Source: Cobetia amphilecti (GTDB lineage Bacteria > Pseudomonadota > Gammaproteobacteria > Pseudomonadales > Halomonadaceae). Taken from it: a stretch of DNA of 64,000 bases. The stretch is from the NCBI RefSeq assembly GCF_030010415.1, contig NZ_JASCSA010000001.1, one strand, 5' to 3'. The notes below the pieces were generated by a model, which saw nothing but the letters and a program-made list of their open reading frames with translations, searched no databases and was not told where the DNA came from. Position 1 is the stretch's first letter. Each line of letters opens with the position of its first letter. The translations under genes and the position numbers were made by a program. Below are positions 17,566-25,922 of the stretch, in pieces.

Positions 17566-18348
17566 CTAGAACATCATGCGCACACCGACCACGACAGCCG
17601 TATCCTCCACATCCTCACCTTCTTCACGCTGCATATCGGCGGTTTCGCCATACTCTCTCTGCCAGTACATGCCGACGTAAGGCGCTACCCGCCGAGTTAT
17701 CTCATAGCGTGCACGCAAGCCGATTCGTACTGAGTTGAGGCCCGTCCCAATCCCCTGCTGCCTGGACTCATTGGCAGCGAACACCATTTCACTACGTGGC
17801 TGTAGATACCAGCGCTGGGTCAGGCGCACATCATGTTCAAGCTCCAGGCTGGCAGTCACGATACCTTCCTCTCGGTACTGCACTGCGGCATCCGTCTCGA
17901 TCCGGTAGGGGGCGGTCCCCTGAAAGCCGAAGACCCCATATACGCCTTCATCATGATCATCGTTGAACACACCACCCTGATAGCCAGCTCCAACCTGGAA
18001 CTCCCAGAAATCGGCAACCAGGCGACTGTAGAGAAGCTCAAGGGATTCAAACTCGGCTTCTTCACCATCGCCTTGGACATTCTCCCCTTCTGACTTGAGA
18101 TAGACGCGGTGGGTATCTCCGCCATACCAGGCCTGAAAATCCCACACCAGGGAGTCCTCTCCCTTGTCCGGAAGGCTATATTCCAGGCGATCGAAAACTG
18201 CGCTCCACTGGAGATGTTCGGCCATGGGCGATGGCCATGACGCCGGGGCATCATATCCATCCTGGGCAAATGCCTGGGAGGCACCAGCACTGGAGAATAG
18301 ACATACCGTCACGCAGGCAAGACGAAATGAATGCTGACTGATTGACAT
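17566..18348 (-). CDS. copB: Copper resistance protein B (outer membrane)
   Basis: A 260-residue exported protein of the CopB/PcoB family. A signal peptide (residues 1-29, ending AFAQD) is followed by an outer-membrane beta-barrel-like body (WDFQAWYGGDTHRVYLKSEGE, LVADFWEFQVGAGYQGG, YEITRRVAPYVGMYWQREYGETA) with an F terminus typical of barrel proteins. The N-terminal Met-rich region common in CopB is short here. The start overlaps the end of the copA reading region (10 bp between stop and ATG, with GAGG in the junction), so copAB form one operon. Its role is copper sequestration or export at the outer membrane. Confidence 0.88.
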   Translation of the reverse strand: MSISQHSFRLACVTVCLFSSAGASQAFAQDGYDAPASWPSPMAEHLQWSAVFDRLEYSLPDKGEDSLVWDFQAWYGGDTHRVYLKSEGENVQGDGEEAEFESLELLYSRLVADFWEFQVGAGYQGGVFNDDHDEGVYGVFGFQGTAPYRIETDAAVQYREEGIVTASLELEHDVRLTQRWYLQPRSEMVFAANESRQQGIGTGLNSVRIGLRARYEITRRVAPYVGMYWQREYGETADMQREEGEDVEDTAVVVGVRMMF

Positions 18349-18357
18349 GATGACTCC

Positions 18358-20142
18358 TCAGGAAACCTTTACGACACGGAACATACCTGCATCCATGTGG
18401 TACAGAAGATGACAATGGAAAGCCCAGCTACCTTCTGCATCGGCAGTGATCAACGCTGAGACGCGCTCACCGGGTTTGACATTCAAGGTGTGCTTGCGAG
18501 GGATCAGGTCACCGTGGCCATTCTCGAGCTCCATCCACATCCCATGTAAATGAATGGGATGCTCCATCATGGTGTCATTGATCAAGATGAGACGGAGGCG
18601 CTCATCTTTATGAAAATGAATAGGGCCATTGACTTCACTGAACTTCTTGCCATCGAAGGACCACATATAACGTTCCATATTGCCGGTCAGATGCAACTCC
18701 ATCTCGCGCATGGGCCCACGTCTGTCCGGCCATGGTGAATAGGCCTTGAGATCCTGATAGACCAGTACACGACGCAGCGACTGGTCCAGACCGATTCCTG
18801 CCTGGTCATAACGAGCCCCTTGCTGAGCAGCACCCGCCATCAGCATGCCGCCCTGGGCTGCATCGGCTTGCAGGCCAGTCATCTTCGAATGGTCCATACC
18901 TGCCATCTGCGAATGGTCCATGCCCGCCATCTGCGAATGATCCATGCCCGCCATCTGCGAATGATCCATGCCTGCCATCTGCGAATGGTCCATTCCAGCA
19001 TGAGCGCCCATGGCCTCCATCCCGCGATCAGCGATCTGCCGTCGTTCAGGTACGGGCGCCTCCATTCCGGGGCGGGGTGCCAACGTGGCTCGCGCGTAGC
19101 CACTGCGGTCCATGGCTTCGGCGAAGATGGTGTACGCCTTGTCATCTTCCGGTGTCACCAGCACATCGTAGGCTTCCGCCACGGCAATACGGAACTCATC
19201 CACTTCAACCGGTTGCACTGGCTGACCATCTGCCGCCACCACGGTCATCTTCAAGCCGGGAATGCGTAAATCGAAGTAGCTCATTGCCGAGCCATTGACG
19301 ACACGCAGACGCACTGTTTCCCCACGCTTGAATAGCGCGCTCCAGTTTTCTTCTGGTGAATGACCATTGAGAAGATATGTATAGGTACTGCCGGTGACAT
19401 CGGCAATATCCCGTGAGCTCATGCGCATCTCTGCCCACATGCTGCGCGACTCGATCGTGTCCACCCAACCACCCCGTCGTACATCCGCAAAGAAATCAGC
19501 GACGGTGCGCTCCTGGTAGTTATAGTAGCCTTCCATGGTCTTGAGATTGCGAAATACGGACTTGGGGTCTTCGAATGTCCAGTCAGTCAGCAGCAGGACA
19601 TGCTCACGATCATAGGTGAAGGCTTCGGGTGTTGCGGAGTCGATGATCAATGGACCTGCGTGGCCTTCCTGCTCCTGGAGGCCTGAATGACTGTGATACC
19701 AGTAGGTACCGCTCTGAGTGACAGGAAACCGGTAGGTAAAGGTTTCGCCCGGTGCTATCCCTGCGAAGCTGATACCCGGCACGCCGTCCATTTCCGGAGG
19801 AAGTATGATGCCATGCCAGTGAATGGAGGTTGGCTCATCGAGCAGGTTTGTCACCTTGATGACAGCATCCTGCCCCTCCTTCAAGCGCACCATGGGCCCG
19901 GGACTACTGCCATTGATGCTGATAGGACGAGCGAATTGCCCGGCAATGTCGATGTCTTCACGTCGAATGACAAGAGAGATCTCGGGCCCATGCTCAACCC
20001 CTTGGGAGTAACCTGATGTGCGCCCCCAGGGGTTGGCCCAGGCGGGTGCCACGCCTGACACCATTGCGCCCAGCCCCAGGGCAGAACCTCCCTTGAGCAA
20101 CTGACGACGTGATACAGAAAATTCAGACGGTTTTGGTGCCAT
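18358..20142 (-). CDS. copA: Copper resistance multicopper oxidase CopA
   Basis: A 594-residue periplasmic multicopper oxidase. A Tat signal (SRRQLLKGGSALGLGAM) precedes three cupredoxin domains. Copper sites are visible: HWHG, HSHS, HPIHLHGMWME and the type-1/type-3 motif HCHLLYHMDAGMF at the C-terminus. A Met/His-rich insert, five copies of an 8-residue unit GMDHSQMA, lies near residues 381-421 and probably binds Cu(I). The family oxidises Cu(I) and stores copper in the periplasm. A candidate CopR site lies 61 bp upstream, and copB follows directly. Confidence 0.94.
   Translation of the reverse strand: MAPKPSEFSVSRRQLLKGGSALGLGAMVSGVAPAWANPWGRTSGYSQGVEHGPEISLVIRREDIDIAGQFARPISINGSSPGPMVRLKEGQDAVIKVTNLLDEPTSIHWHGIILPPEMDGVPGISFAGIAPGETFTYRFPVTQSGTYWYHSHSGLQEQEGHAGPLIIDSATPEAFTYDREHVLLLTDWTFEDPKSVFRNLKTMEGYYNYQERTVADFFADVRRGGWVDTIESRSMWAEMRMSSRDIADVTGSTYTYLLNGHSPEENWSALFKRGETVRLRVVNGSAMSYFDLRIPGLKMTVVAADGQPVQPVEVDEFRIAVAEAYDVLVTPEDDKAYTIFAEAMDRSGYARATLAPRPGMEAPVPERRQIADRGMEAMGAHAGMDHSQMAGMDHSQMAGMDHSQMAGMDHSQMAGMDHSKMTGLQADAAQGGMLMAGAAQQGARYDQAGIGLDQSLRRVLVYQDLKAYSPWPDRRGPMREMELHLTGNMERYMWSFDGKKFSEVNGPIHFHKDERLRLILINDTMMEHPIHLHGMWMELENGHGDLIPRKHTLNVKPGERVSALITADAEGSWAFHCHLLYHMDAGMFRVVKVS
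18880..18999. repeat. Five tandem 24-bp units inside copA
   Basis: Five near-identical 24-bp units (18880, 18904, 18928, 18952, 18976) encode the repeated Met-Asp-His-Ser-Gln motif of CopA. Units differ by one to a few bases, so copy number may change by recombination without breaking the frame. Confidence 0.9.
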
Positions 20143-20202
20143 GGCCGTTGCTGCTCCCGAGTCATGAATGAAGAGTCATGACATGGATGAAGCCACGGCA
20201 AG

Positions 20203-20218
20203 CTGAAACGAACCTGAA
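20203..20218 (-). promoter_or_regulatory. TTCAG-N6-TTCAG box (candidate CopR site) before copAB
   Basis: Two TTCAG half-sites on the minus strand, 11 bp apart, about 61 bp before the copA ATG and only 9 bp from the end of copS. This suggests copAB has its own copper-responsive promoter. Confidence 0.6.
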
Positions 20219-20226
20219 TGGAGTGC

Positions 20227-21561
20227 CTATTTGCGTGTGGGCAGATGCACCTCGGCTCTCAATCCCCCTGCGCCGGCTGTTGAGTAGCTCACGCAACCAG
20301 CATAATGCTTGACGAGATGGGCAAGAATGGAGAGCCCCAACCCATAACCCGGGTGAGTTTCGTCCTGACGCCACCCACGCTCGCCAAGATGGGCCAACTG
20401 TGCCTGCGGCACCCCCGGACCATCATCCTCGACGCAGAGCACGATCTGGTCACTCTCTATCGTCAATCGGCATTGCACCTGATTGACAGACCACTTGCCC
20501 GCATTATCCAGCAATATGCCGAGCATTTCGGTGAAATCCTGTGTCTCGACATTCACCCAGCTATCCGCATGCTCATTAGATACGCCCAGACACTCCAGCA
20601 AGAAGGTACGCTGCGGATAGATCCCCTGGAACATCTCGATCAAGCGCTGGGCCTCTTCAACCGGGCGTGTTGTCTGACCGGCGCGCGGGCCAGCAATGCG
20701 GGCTCGCCTGAGTTCTGTCTCCAGCTGGGAATGAATCGTCTCTACACGTTGCAGCATCTTGCCACGACGTACCTCATTGATCGGTCGCTTGCCACGCAGC
20801 ACCTGTGTCAGTGCCGCCAGAGGTGTCTTGAGCGCATGGGACAGATTCGCCACAGACTCTCGTGAACGAGTCAACCTAAGATCAAACTCATCCAGCAAGG
20901 TGTTGAGCTGTGATACCAGCGCATCAAGCTCGGAAGGGGCCTCAAGCACAATCCGCTTTCGATACCCGGACTGAAGTTCACTCAATTGATGGCGCAGGAC
21001 ACTCAACGGCTTGAGCCCCCGCCTTACCGCCAGCAGATTGAGTGATATCAGAATCCCCCACAACAGGATGGCGCTGGCGGCGATCCACCAATGAACTCGG
21101 GTCAAGCCCTGCTCCACTGGCGAGAAATTCTCGGCAATCAACAATTGCACCGCGTCCCCGCGGATATCGAAGACGTGCCGATAGACCAACAGTGGCTGTT
21201 GCTGAAACTGATGCATGAATAACGCATCCCCCTTGCCCTCAAGCAAAGGGAGCATCTGCGTCGGCAAGGCAGGCAACGAGGTACTGACCTTCTCCCCGAC
21301 TCGCAACACATAGAAATGATGAAAGCTCAGAGATTCCTCACGGGCCGCTGCCATGAGCTGGGCAACAGGCCGCTCATCCTTCTTGAGCAAGGTGACGATA
21401 TGCGATGCCTCATCCTTGAGACGCTCCCCAAGAAAGTCCTTCGCCAGCTCGTGGAGAAAGAAGCCATGCAGATACCAGGCAAACAACACCACCGCGAGGG
21501 ATGCACCTCCCAGGCGGGTCAGCAGGCGAAAACGAAGGCTACGACGATCGATGTGAAACAA
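20227..21561 (-). CDS. copS: Sensor histidine kinase of the copper island (CopS-like)
   Basis: A 444-residue membrane kinase. Two transmembrane segments (about 15-35 and 158-180) flank a periplasmic sensor loop; a HAMP-like linker follows. The phosphoacceptor motif NLSHALKTPLAALTQ (His near 238) and the ATPase motifs LLDNAGKW, VEDDGPGVP and GYGLGLSI are intact. The start is TTG at 21561, with AGGGG upstream, inside the last codons of the response regulator gene, so the two are translationally coupled. Copper sensing is inferred from the flanking copAB genes; the SHALKTPLA form also occurs in PhoQ-type kinases. Confidence 0.87.
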   Translation of the reverse strand: MFHIDRRSLRFRLLTRLGGASLAVVLFAWYLHGFFLHELAKDFLGERLKDEASHIVTLLKKDERPVAQLMAAAREESLSFHHFYVLRVGEKVSTSLPALPTQMLPLLEGKGDALFMHQFQQQPLLVYRHVFDIRGDAVQLLIAENFSPVEQGLTRVHWWIAASAILLWGILISLNLLAVRRGLKPLSVLRHQLSELQSGYRKRIVLEAPSELDALVSQLNTLLDEFDLRLTRSRESVANLSHALKTPLAALTQVLRGKRPINEVRRGKMLQRVETIHSQLETELRRARIAGPRAGQTTRPVEEAQRLIEMFQGIYPQRTFLLECLGVSNEHADSWVNVETQDFTEMLGILLDNAGKWSVNQVQCRLTIESDQIVLCVEDDGPGVPQAQLAHLGERGWRQDETHPGYGLGLSILAHLVKHYAGCVSYSTAGAGGLRAEVHLPTRK

Positions 21562-22213
21562 GCAGATACCCCTGTCCGCGGCGGGTCTGTATCAAGTCCT
21601 TGCCCAGGCGGCGGCGAAGGCGAGCGATATAGACTTCTACCAGATTGGGCGCCGCGGCGTCCTGCTCCAGGGCATATAGCTGATCCAGCAACTGTGTCTT
21701 GGAGTGCACTCTGTCTGGATGATGCATGAGGTACCGTAACAGGCGAAATTCGGTGGCCGTCAAGCTCGCCCACTGCTCTCCATCACAGCACACACGCTGC
21801 GCCTCTTCATCCAGCTGAATTCCGCTCACCTGAAGATACCCATGACTTGCCCCTTGACGACGCCGAAGCAGCGCATGAAGACGTGCCAGCAACTCTGCTT
21901 CATGAAATGGCTTGGTCAGGTAATCATCTGCCCCGCTGCGCAAACCGACGACCTTGTCTTCCCACGTGTCACGGGCCGTGAGAATCAGTATCGGAATATC
22001 CACCTGACCTTGACGCCAGCGCTTGAGCAAATCCAACCCGGAGCCGTCCGGTAGTCCCAGATCCAGAATGGCCAGCGCGTACTGCTCGGTTGCCATGAAG
22101 GCTTGCGCATCATTCAAATTGGAGGAGACATCCAGTCGATAACCATTGTCCTCAAGCAGCTCGGCCAGGCTTTCCGCCAGCAGGTCATCATCTTCAAGCA
22201 ACAACAGCTTCAT
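21539..22213 (-). CDS. copR: OmpR-family response regulator of the copper island (CopR-like)
   Basis: A 224-residue two-domain regulator. The receiver domain (1-115) has the acidic pair EDD (7-9), phosphoacceptor D51 in LAILDLGLPDGSG and a conserved Lys in DDYLTKPFHEAEL. The C-terminal winged helix (about 125-220) includes ATEFRLLRYLMHHPDRVHSK and the ending TRRGQGYLL. The ATG at 22213 with AGGAG 9 bp upstream is preferred over the longer frame to 22252. It overlaps copS by 23 bp. The same two-half-site motif found before copA lies upstream, suggesting autoregulation. Confidence 0.9.
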   Translation of the reverse strand: MKLLLLEDDDLLAESLAELLEDNGYRLDVSSNLNDAQAFMATEQYALAILDLGLPDGSGLDLLKRWRQGQVDIPILILTARDTWEDKVVGLRSGADDYLTKPFHEAELLARLHALLRRRQGASHGYLQVSGIQLDEEAQRVCCDGEQWASLTATEFRLLRYLMHHPDRVHSKTQLLDQLYALEQDAAAPNLVEVYIARLRRRLGKDLIQTRRGQGYLLVSHRSS

Positions 22214-22310
22214 GCCAGCTTTCTCCTGATCCACAAAACACCCACTGAACACTGCGGCATATGGCTAAACCAACATGCCATGGTAAGCCTCACCATCCTA
22301 TAGGGGAAAG

Positions 22311-22326
22311 CTGATCTCTAGCTGAA
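22311..22326 (-). promoter_or_regulatory. TTCAG-N6-ATCAG box (candidate CopR site) before copRS
   Basis: On the minus strand TTCAG and ATCAG are spaced by 11 bp, about 98 bp before the copR ATG. One half-site differs by one base from the copies at 17404 and 20203. Confidence 0.5.
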
Positions 22327-22376
22327 AAGACAGCAACATGCAATTTCACCAACACGCGAAGCCGCTCGAATCTCCT

Positions 22377-22416
22377 AGGCGCTATCCAGCCACGCACGCT
22401 TGGCTGGATAGCGCCT
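22377..22416. terminator. Orphan 16-bp-stem hairpin at the island edge
   Basis: A perfect 16-bp inverted repeat (22377-22392 with 22401-22416) around an 8-nt loop. It sits between two divergent genes, where no transcript should end, and 20 bp from the right direct repeat. It may be a leftover terminator of a gene lost on rearrangement, or insulate the two promoters. Confidence 0.6.
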
Positions 22417-22436
22417 CTTGGTCACGGTAGCCTTGC

Positions 22437-22456
22437 ACGCCTGTCAGGCAGGACAT
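22437..22456. repeat. Right direct repeat flanking the copper island
   Basis: Matches 15940-15959 in the same orientation with a single mismatch. Read on the minus strand both copies begin with ATG and then encode M-(T/S)-C-L-T-G-V; here the frame closes after about 24 codons. This copy could be a short remnant of the same gene end that is seen at 15959. Confidence 0.65.
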
Positions 22457-22520
22457 GCATCATGTCGGCTGCCTGAGCCCCTATTCTCTCTCTATTGGCT
22501 AATTGCACAGGATGCCCGCA

Positions 22521-23327
22521 ATGCTCGCAAGTCCCGCCGATATTCCCTACCTCGCAAGCCTGCTTGAGGGCCTCGCGCAGTATTTCCCGCTCTCGCTATC
22601 TATCGTCTGCACGTTGCTGCTGCTTGCCCTGCTGACGTCAGCCATGTCCGCAGCTGTCGGGGTCGGCGGCGGCACCCTGCTGATCATGTTCATGGCGCAG
22701 TTGATGCCTGCCGCTGCCCTGATTCCGGTGCATGGCATGGTGCAGCTGGGCTCCAACGGCGGGCGCATGGCGATGACGTGGCGCCATATCGACATGCGCC
22801 GCCTGTTGGCCTTTCTGCCCGGCGTGGCGCTGGGTGCGCTGGTCGCGGCCTGGGTGTTGATCCGCTTGCCTGAAGGGGTACTGGAGCTTTCCATCGCGCT
22901 GTTCGTGCTGTTCACCTGCTGGGGGCCGGCACTGCCTAAGCGAGCTTTGAGCCGCACGGGCACCTTGATCGCCGGAGCCATCACGACTTTCCTTTCGAAT
23001 CTGATCGGTGCCAGCGGCCCACTGGTCGCGAGCTTCATCAAGCAAGGCGGCGGCGAGCGTCACGCCAAGGTGGCGACCTTCGCGGCCTGCATGGTCGCGC
23101 AGCACCTCACCAAAGCCTTCATCTTCGGCATGGCAGGGTTTCTCTTCCAGGAGTGGTTGCCCCTGATCGTGCTGATGATCGGCGCGGGCCTGATCGGTAC
23201 CCGCCTCGGACTGCGCTTTCTGGATCGCGTCTCCAACCGGCATTTCGATGGCCTGTTCAAATGGGCGCTGTCATTGCTGGCGCTCAGGCTTGCCTGGCTG
23301 GGTAGCGCTTCTCTGATCAGTCATTGA
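22521..23327 (+). CDS. TSUP (TauE/SafE) family membrane permease
   Basis: About 268 residues with eight hydrophobic segments and the family features at both halves (AAVGVGGGTLLIMFMAQL; LIGASGPLVASFIKQGG). TSUP proteins carry sulfite, sulfonates, sulfoacetate or other small anions; the substrate here is unknown. The open frame begins at a TTG (22503), with ATGs at 22512 and 22521. I prefer 22521, which has AGGA 8 bp upstream. It lies just outside the right repeat of the copper island and is divergent from copRS. Confidence 0.82.
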   Translation: MLASPADIPYLASLLEGLAQYFPLSLSIVCTLLLLALLTSAMSAAVGVGGGTLLIMFMAQLMPAAALIPVHGMVQLGSNGGRMAMTWRHIDMRRLLAFLPGVALGALVAAWVLIRLPEGVLELSIALFVLFTCWGPALPKRALSRTGTLIAGAITTFLSNLIGASGPLVASFIKQGGGERHAKVATFAACMVAQHLTKAFIFGMAGFLFQEWLPLIVLMIGAGLIGTRLGLRFLDRVSNRHFDGLFKWALSLLALRLAWLGSASLISH

Positions 23328-23500
23328 TCCGCCGTCAGGCGCGCCCTGATCCGCTTCTCACGCACGGCTCATCTGGCGGTCGCGCTGATGATCACAGCAT
23401 GTGTCCCTGTCCTCTCGACAGGGATGCCTTGGGTGTCACACTGAGCTGGCTCTTTGCCTACCTCGTCCATCATGACACGTCAGCATTACCTACCATCAAA

Positions 23501-23536
23501 AGCGCCCCGCTCAGGCATCAGGCTGAGCGGGGCGCT
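23501..23536 (-). terminator. Terminator of the aldehyde dehydrogenase gene
   Basis: A perfect 14-bp GC-rich stem (23501-23514 with 23523-23536) with an 8-nt loop. On the minus strand it is followed by TTTT. It separates two convergent genes. Confidence 0.82.
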
Positions 23537-23568
23537 GCTTGTCATGCGTCAACTACAGGTCAGAGACA

Positions 23569-25035
23569 TCAGAACGGATATTGGCGGGGCTCGACCTGCA
23601 GGCTGACCCACTGGTCGGTGGTGAATTCCTCAAGCACCCAGTCGCCATTGAAGCGCCCAAGGCCGGAGTTCTTCTCGCCACCGAAGGGCGCGCGCGGGTC
23701 ATCGTTCACTGGCATGTCATTGACGTGCACCATGCCAGCCTCGACCTGGCGCGCGAAGCGCTCGCCACGTGCGATATCCGCGGTGAAGACGGACGCCGAA
23801 AGGCCATATTCGGTGCCATTGGCAAGCTCCAGCGCGTGAGCTTCATCACGGGCCTTCTGGATGCCGACCAGCGGACCGAAGATCTCGTTGCGGGCCAGAC
23901 TCATGTCATTGGTGACCTCGGTGAACACATGCGGCGGCACCAGCTGACCCTGCGTCTCGCCCTCAAGCATCACCTGGGCGCCCTCGCCCTTGGCCGTCTC
24001 GATCATCTCGAGTAGACCATCACGCTGCTTGGCATTGATGATCGGCCCGATGACGGTATCGTCCTGTGCGGGATCGCCGACCTTGAGTGCACGGGCACGC
24101 GCCACGAAGCGATCGACAAAGGCGTCATGGACCGACTCATCGACGATGATGCGGTTGATGGCCATGCAGATCTGCCCCTGATGGAGGAACTTGCCGACCA
24201 GAGCGGCGTCCACCGCCTGCTCGATATCCGCATCATCCAGCACCACGAAGGGACTGTTACCACCCAGTTCCAGGGCAACGTGCTTGAGATGATCACCACC
24301 GACGGCGCGCTCGCCGATGCCCTTGCCCACCTGGGTGGAACCGGTGAAGGAGATCAGCCGCGGCACCTCGTGATCCACGAAGGCATCGCCGATCTCGCTG
24401 CCGGAACCGACCACCACGCTCAAGACGCCGGCAGGCAGGCCCGCCTCCTCGAACAATCTGGCCAGCAGCAGGCCACCGGTCAGCGGCGTGTCACTCGCCG
24501 GCTTGATGACGACGCTGTTGCCAAGCGCCAATGCCGGTGCCAGGGAACGCTGGGTCAGATGCAGCGGGAAATTCCACGGGCTGATGATGCCGATGACACC
24601 CAGCGGCTTGCGAAAGACACGGCTCTCCTTGCCCGGCACCTGAGCCTCCATCGCCATTCCGGCCACGCGGTTGGCCATCGCGGCAGATTCCAGCGTGATC
24701 GCGCGAGCCGCGGCCAGTTCCGCCTGCGCCTTGATGCGAGTACTGCCGGACTCACGAATCAACCAGCCGAGCAGCTCCTCGCGTCGCTCGTCCATCAGCT
24801 CCACCGCCTTGTGCATCACGCCCGCGCGCTCGCTTGCCGGCGTCTGGGCCCAGTCAGGCTGGACATCGCGCGCCTTGCGATAGCTGGCGTCGAGATCCTC
24901 GGCGTTGGCCATGGAAATCGAGAGCAGCGAGCTCTGATCGAAGGGGTCCAACACCTCAAGCGTCTTGCCGGCTCGTCCGGCACGCCATTCACCGGCGAGA
25001 GGTAGCTGCTCCAGGTTCTGGTAATCGCGAGGCAT
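23569..25035 (-). CDS. NAD(P)-dependent aldehyde dehydrogenase
   Basis: A 488-residue member of the aldehyde dehydrogenase superfamily. The fold motifs are intact: IISPWNFPLHL, KPASDTPLTG, ISFTGSTQVGKGIG, the catalytic Glu in ALELGGNSP and the catalytic Cys at about residue 290 in QGQICMAINR. The sequence style is that of benzaldehyde/vanillin-type dehydrogenases, but the substrate cannot be fixed. GGAGAG precedes the ATG. It is a single-gene transcript with its own terminator, so context gives no pathway. Confidence 0.92.
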   Translation of the reverse strand: MPRDYQNLEQLPLAGEWRAGRAGKTLEVLDPFDQSSLLSISMANAEDLDASYRKARDVQPDWAQTPASERAGVMHKAVELMDERREELLGWLIRESGSTRIKAQAELAAARAITLESAAMANRVAGMAMEAQVPGKESRVFRKPLGVIGIISPWNFPLHLTQRSLAPALALGNSVVIKPASDTPLTGGLLLARLFEEAGLPAGVLSVVVGSGSEIGDAFVDHEVPRLISFTGSTQVGKGIGERAVGGDHLKHVALELGGNSPFVVLDDADIEQAVDAALVGKFLHQGQICMAINRIIVDESVHDAFVDRFVARARALKVGDPAQDDTVIGPIINAKQRDGLLEMIETAKGEGAQVMLEGETQGQLVPPHVFTEVTNDMSLARNEIFGPLVGIQKARDEAHALELANGTEYGLSASVFTADIARGERFARQVEAGMVHVNDMPVNDDPRAPFGGEKNSGLGRFNGDWVLEEFTTDQWVSLQVEPRQYPF

Positions 25036-25171
25036 GAGTCTCTCCGTGCTATGGGGTTATAGGAGACATGGCGATAGTGTGGCAAAACCCAACCACCGCA
25101 ACTCAGCTATGCCAGAATGGCACCGCCAACTGAGAGCATCCCCCCTACCGAAACCGAATGAGAGTCAAAGG

Positions 25172-25384
25172 ATGAGCCCTGAAGACCTGCAGAAACTGAC
25201 GACCCGCCAGATGCCCTATGGCAAGTATGCCGGACGCCTGATTGCCGACCTGCCCGGGGATTATCTGGGCTGGTTTGCGCGCAAGGGATTCCCGCAGGGC
25301 GAGATCGGTCGCCTGCTCGCGCTGATGCACGAGATTGATCACAACGGGTTGAATGCGCTGCTGGAGCCGTTGAGAAAATGCTAA
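25172..25384 (+). CDS. DUF3820 family protein
   Basis: A small soluble protein of about 70 residues with the family core MPYGKYAGRLIADLPGDYLG followed by WFARKGFPQGEIGRLLALM. Members are common in gammaproteobacteria; one was described as quorum-sensing-regulated, but the function is unclear. I start at 25172 because the homologous region begins there; the frame is open to 25034 with another ATG at 25109. Confidence 0.78.
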   Translation: MSPEDLQKLTTRQMPYGKYAGRLIADLPGDYLGWFARKGFPQGEIGRLLALMHEIDHNGLNALLEPLRKC

Positions 25385-25499
25385 AGCCAAAGAGAATTAT
25401 GCTGTCGATTAAGTTGATTTAAATATACCTGCGAGCAACCAAAATATATGATGGTCTTTGCATGCTCCTAACTTCATGCCCACCATTTCTGAGGCAATC

Positions 25500-25916
25500 A
25501 TGACACGCACACTAATAACAACTGTACTCATGCTTACCATTACAGGTTGCTCTACTACGCCAATTTCATCATTAGATGCCGACCCCGTCCCTCCTGAACG
25601 AATCTATGCACACAATCAACCTTTACAGGAGGAGCATGGGACATTGACTCTGACCCGTGATAGTGGGCTGTTAGGCAGCGCTTGCGGGATCATTGTAAAA
25701 ATCAATGGAGTTCTAACCGCCAAGCTTGACCCTGCAGAAACTGTCTCGCTGGATCTTACTCCGGGTACATATATCGTCAGCGCTTCAGCGGATCAAGGGC
25801 TTTGTGAGACTGGAGTAAAAGAAGTGAAAGACACCATTACTCCCAATACAACAATACGCTATAGAATGGGGTATGACCCAAGCGGAACACTGGGGCTTTT
25901 CCCGACAATGTATTGA
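25500..25916 (+). CDS. Putative lipoprotein, AT-rich gene
   Basis: About 138 residues with a lipoprotein signal (MTRTLITTVLMLTITGC, lipobox LTITGC). The mature part has a beta-rich domain (LGSACGIIVKINGVLTAKLD, VSLDLTPGTYIVSAS) of the kind seen in small DUF2846-like surface proteins, where a PGTY turn is typical; this family guess is tentative. GAGG lies 7 bp before the ATG at 25500. Base composition is clearly lower in GC than both neighbours, and the 110 bp upstream are AT-rich too, which suggests recent acquisition. Confidence 0.72.
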   Translation: MTRTLITTVLMLTITGCSTTPISSLDADPVPPERIYAHNQPLQEEHGTLTLTRDSGLLGSACGIIVKINGVLTAKLDPAETVSLDLTPGTYIVSASADQGLCETGVKEVKDTITPNTTIRYRMGYDPSGTLGLFPTMY

Positions 25917-25922
25917 CCAAAA

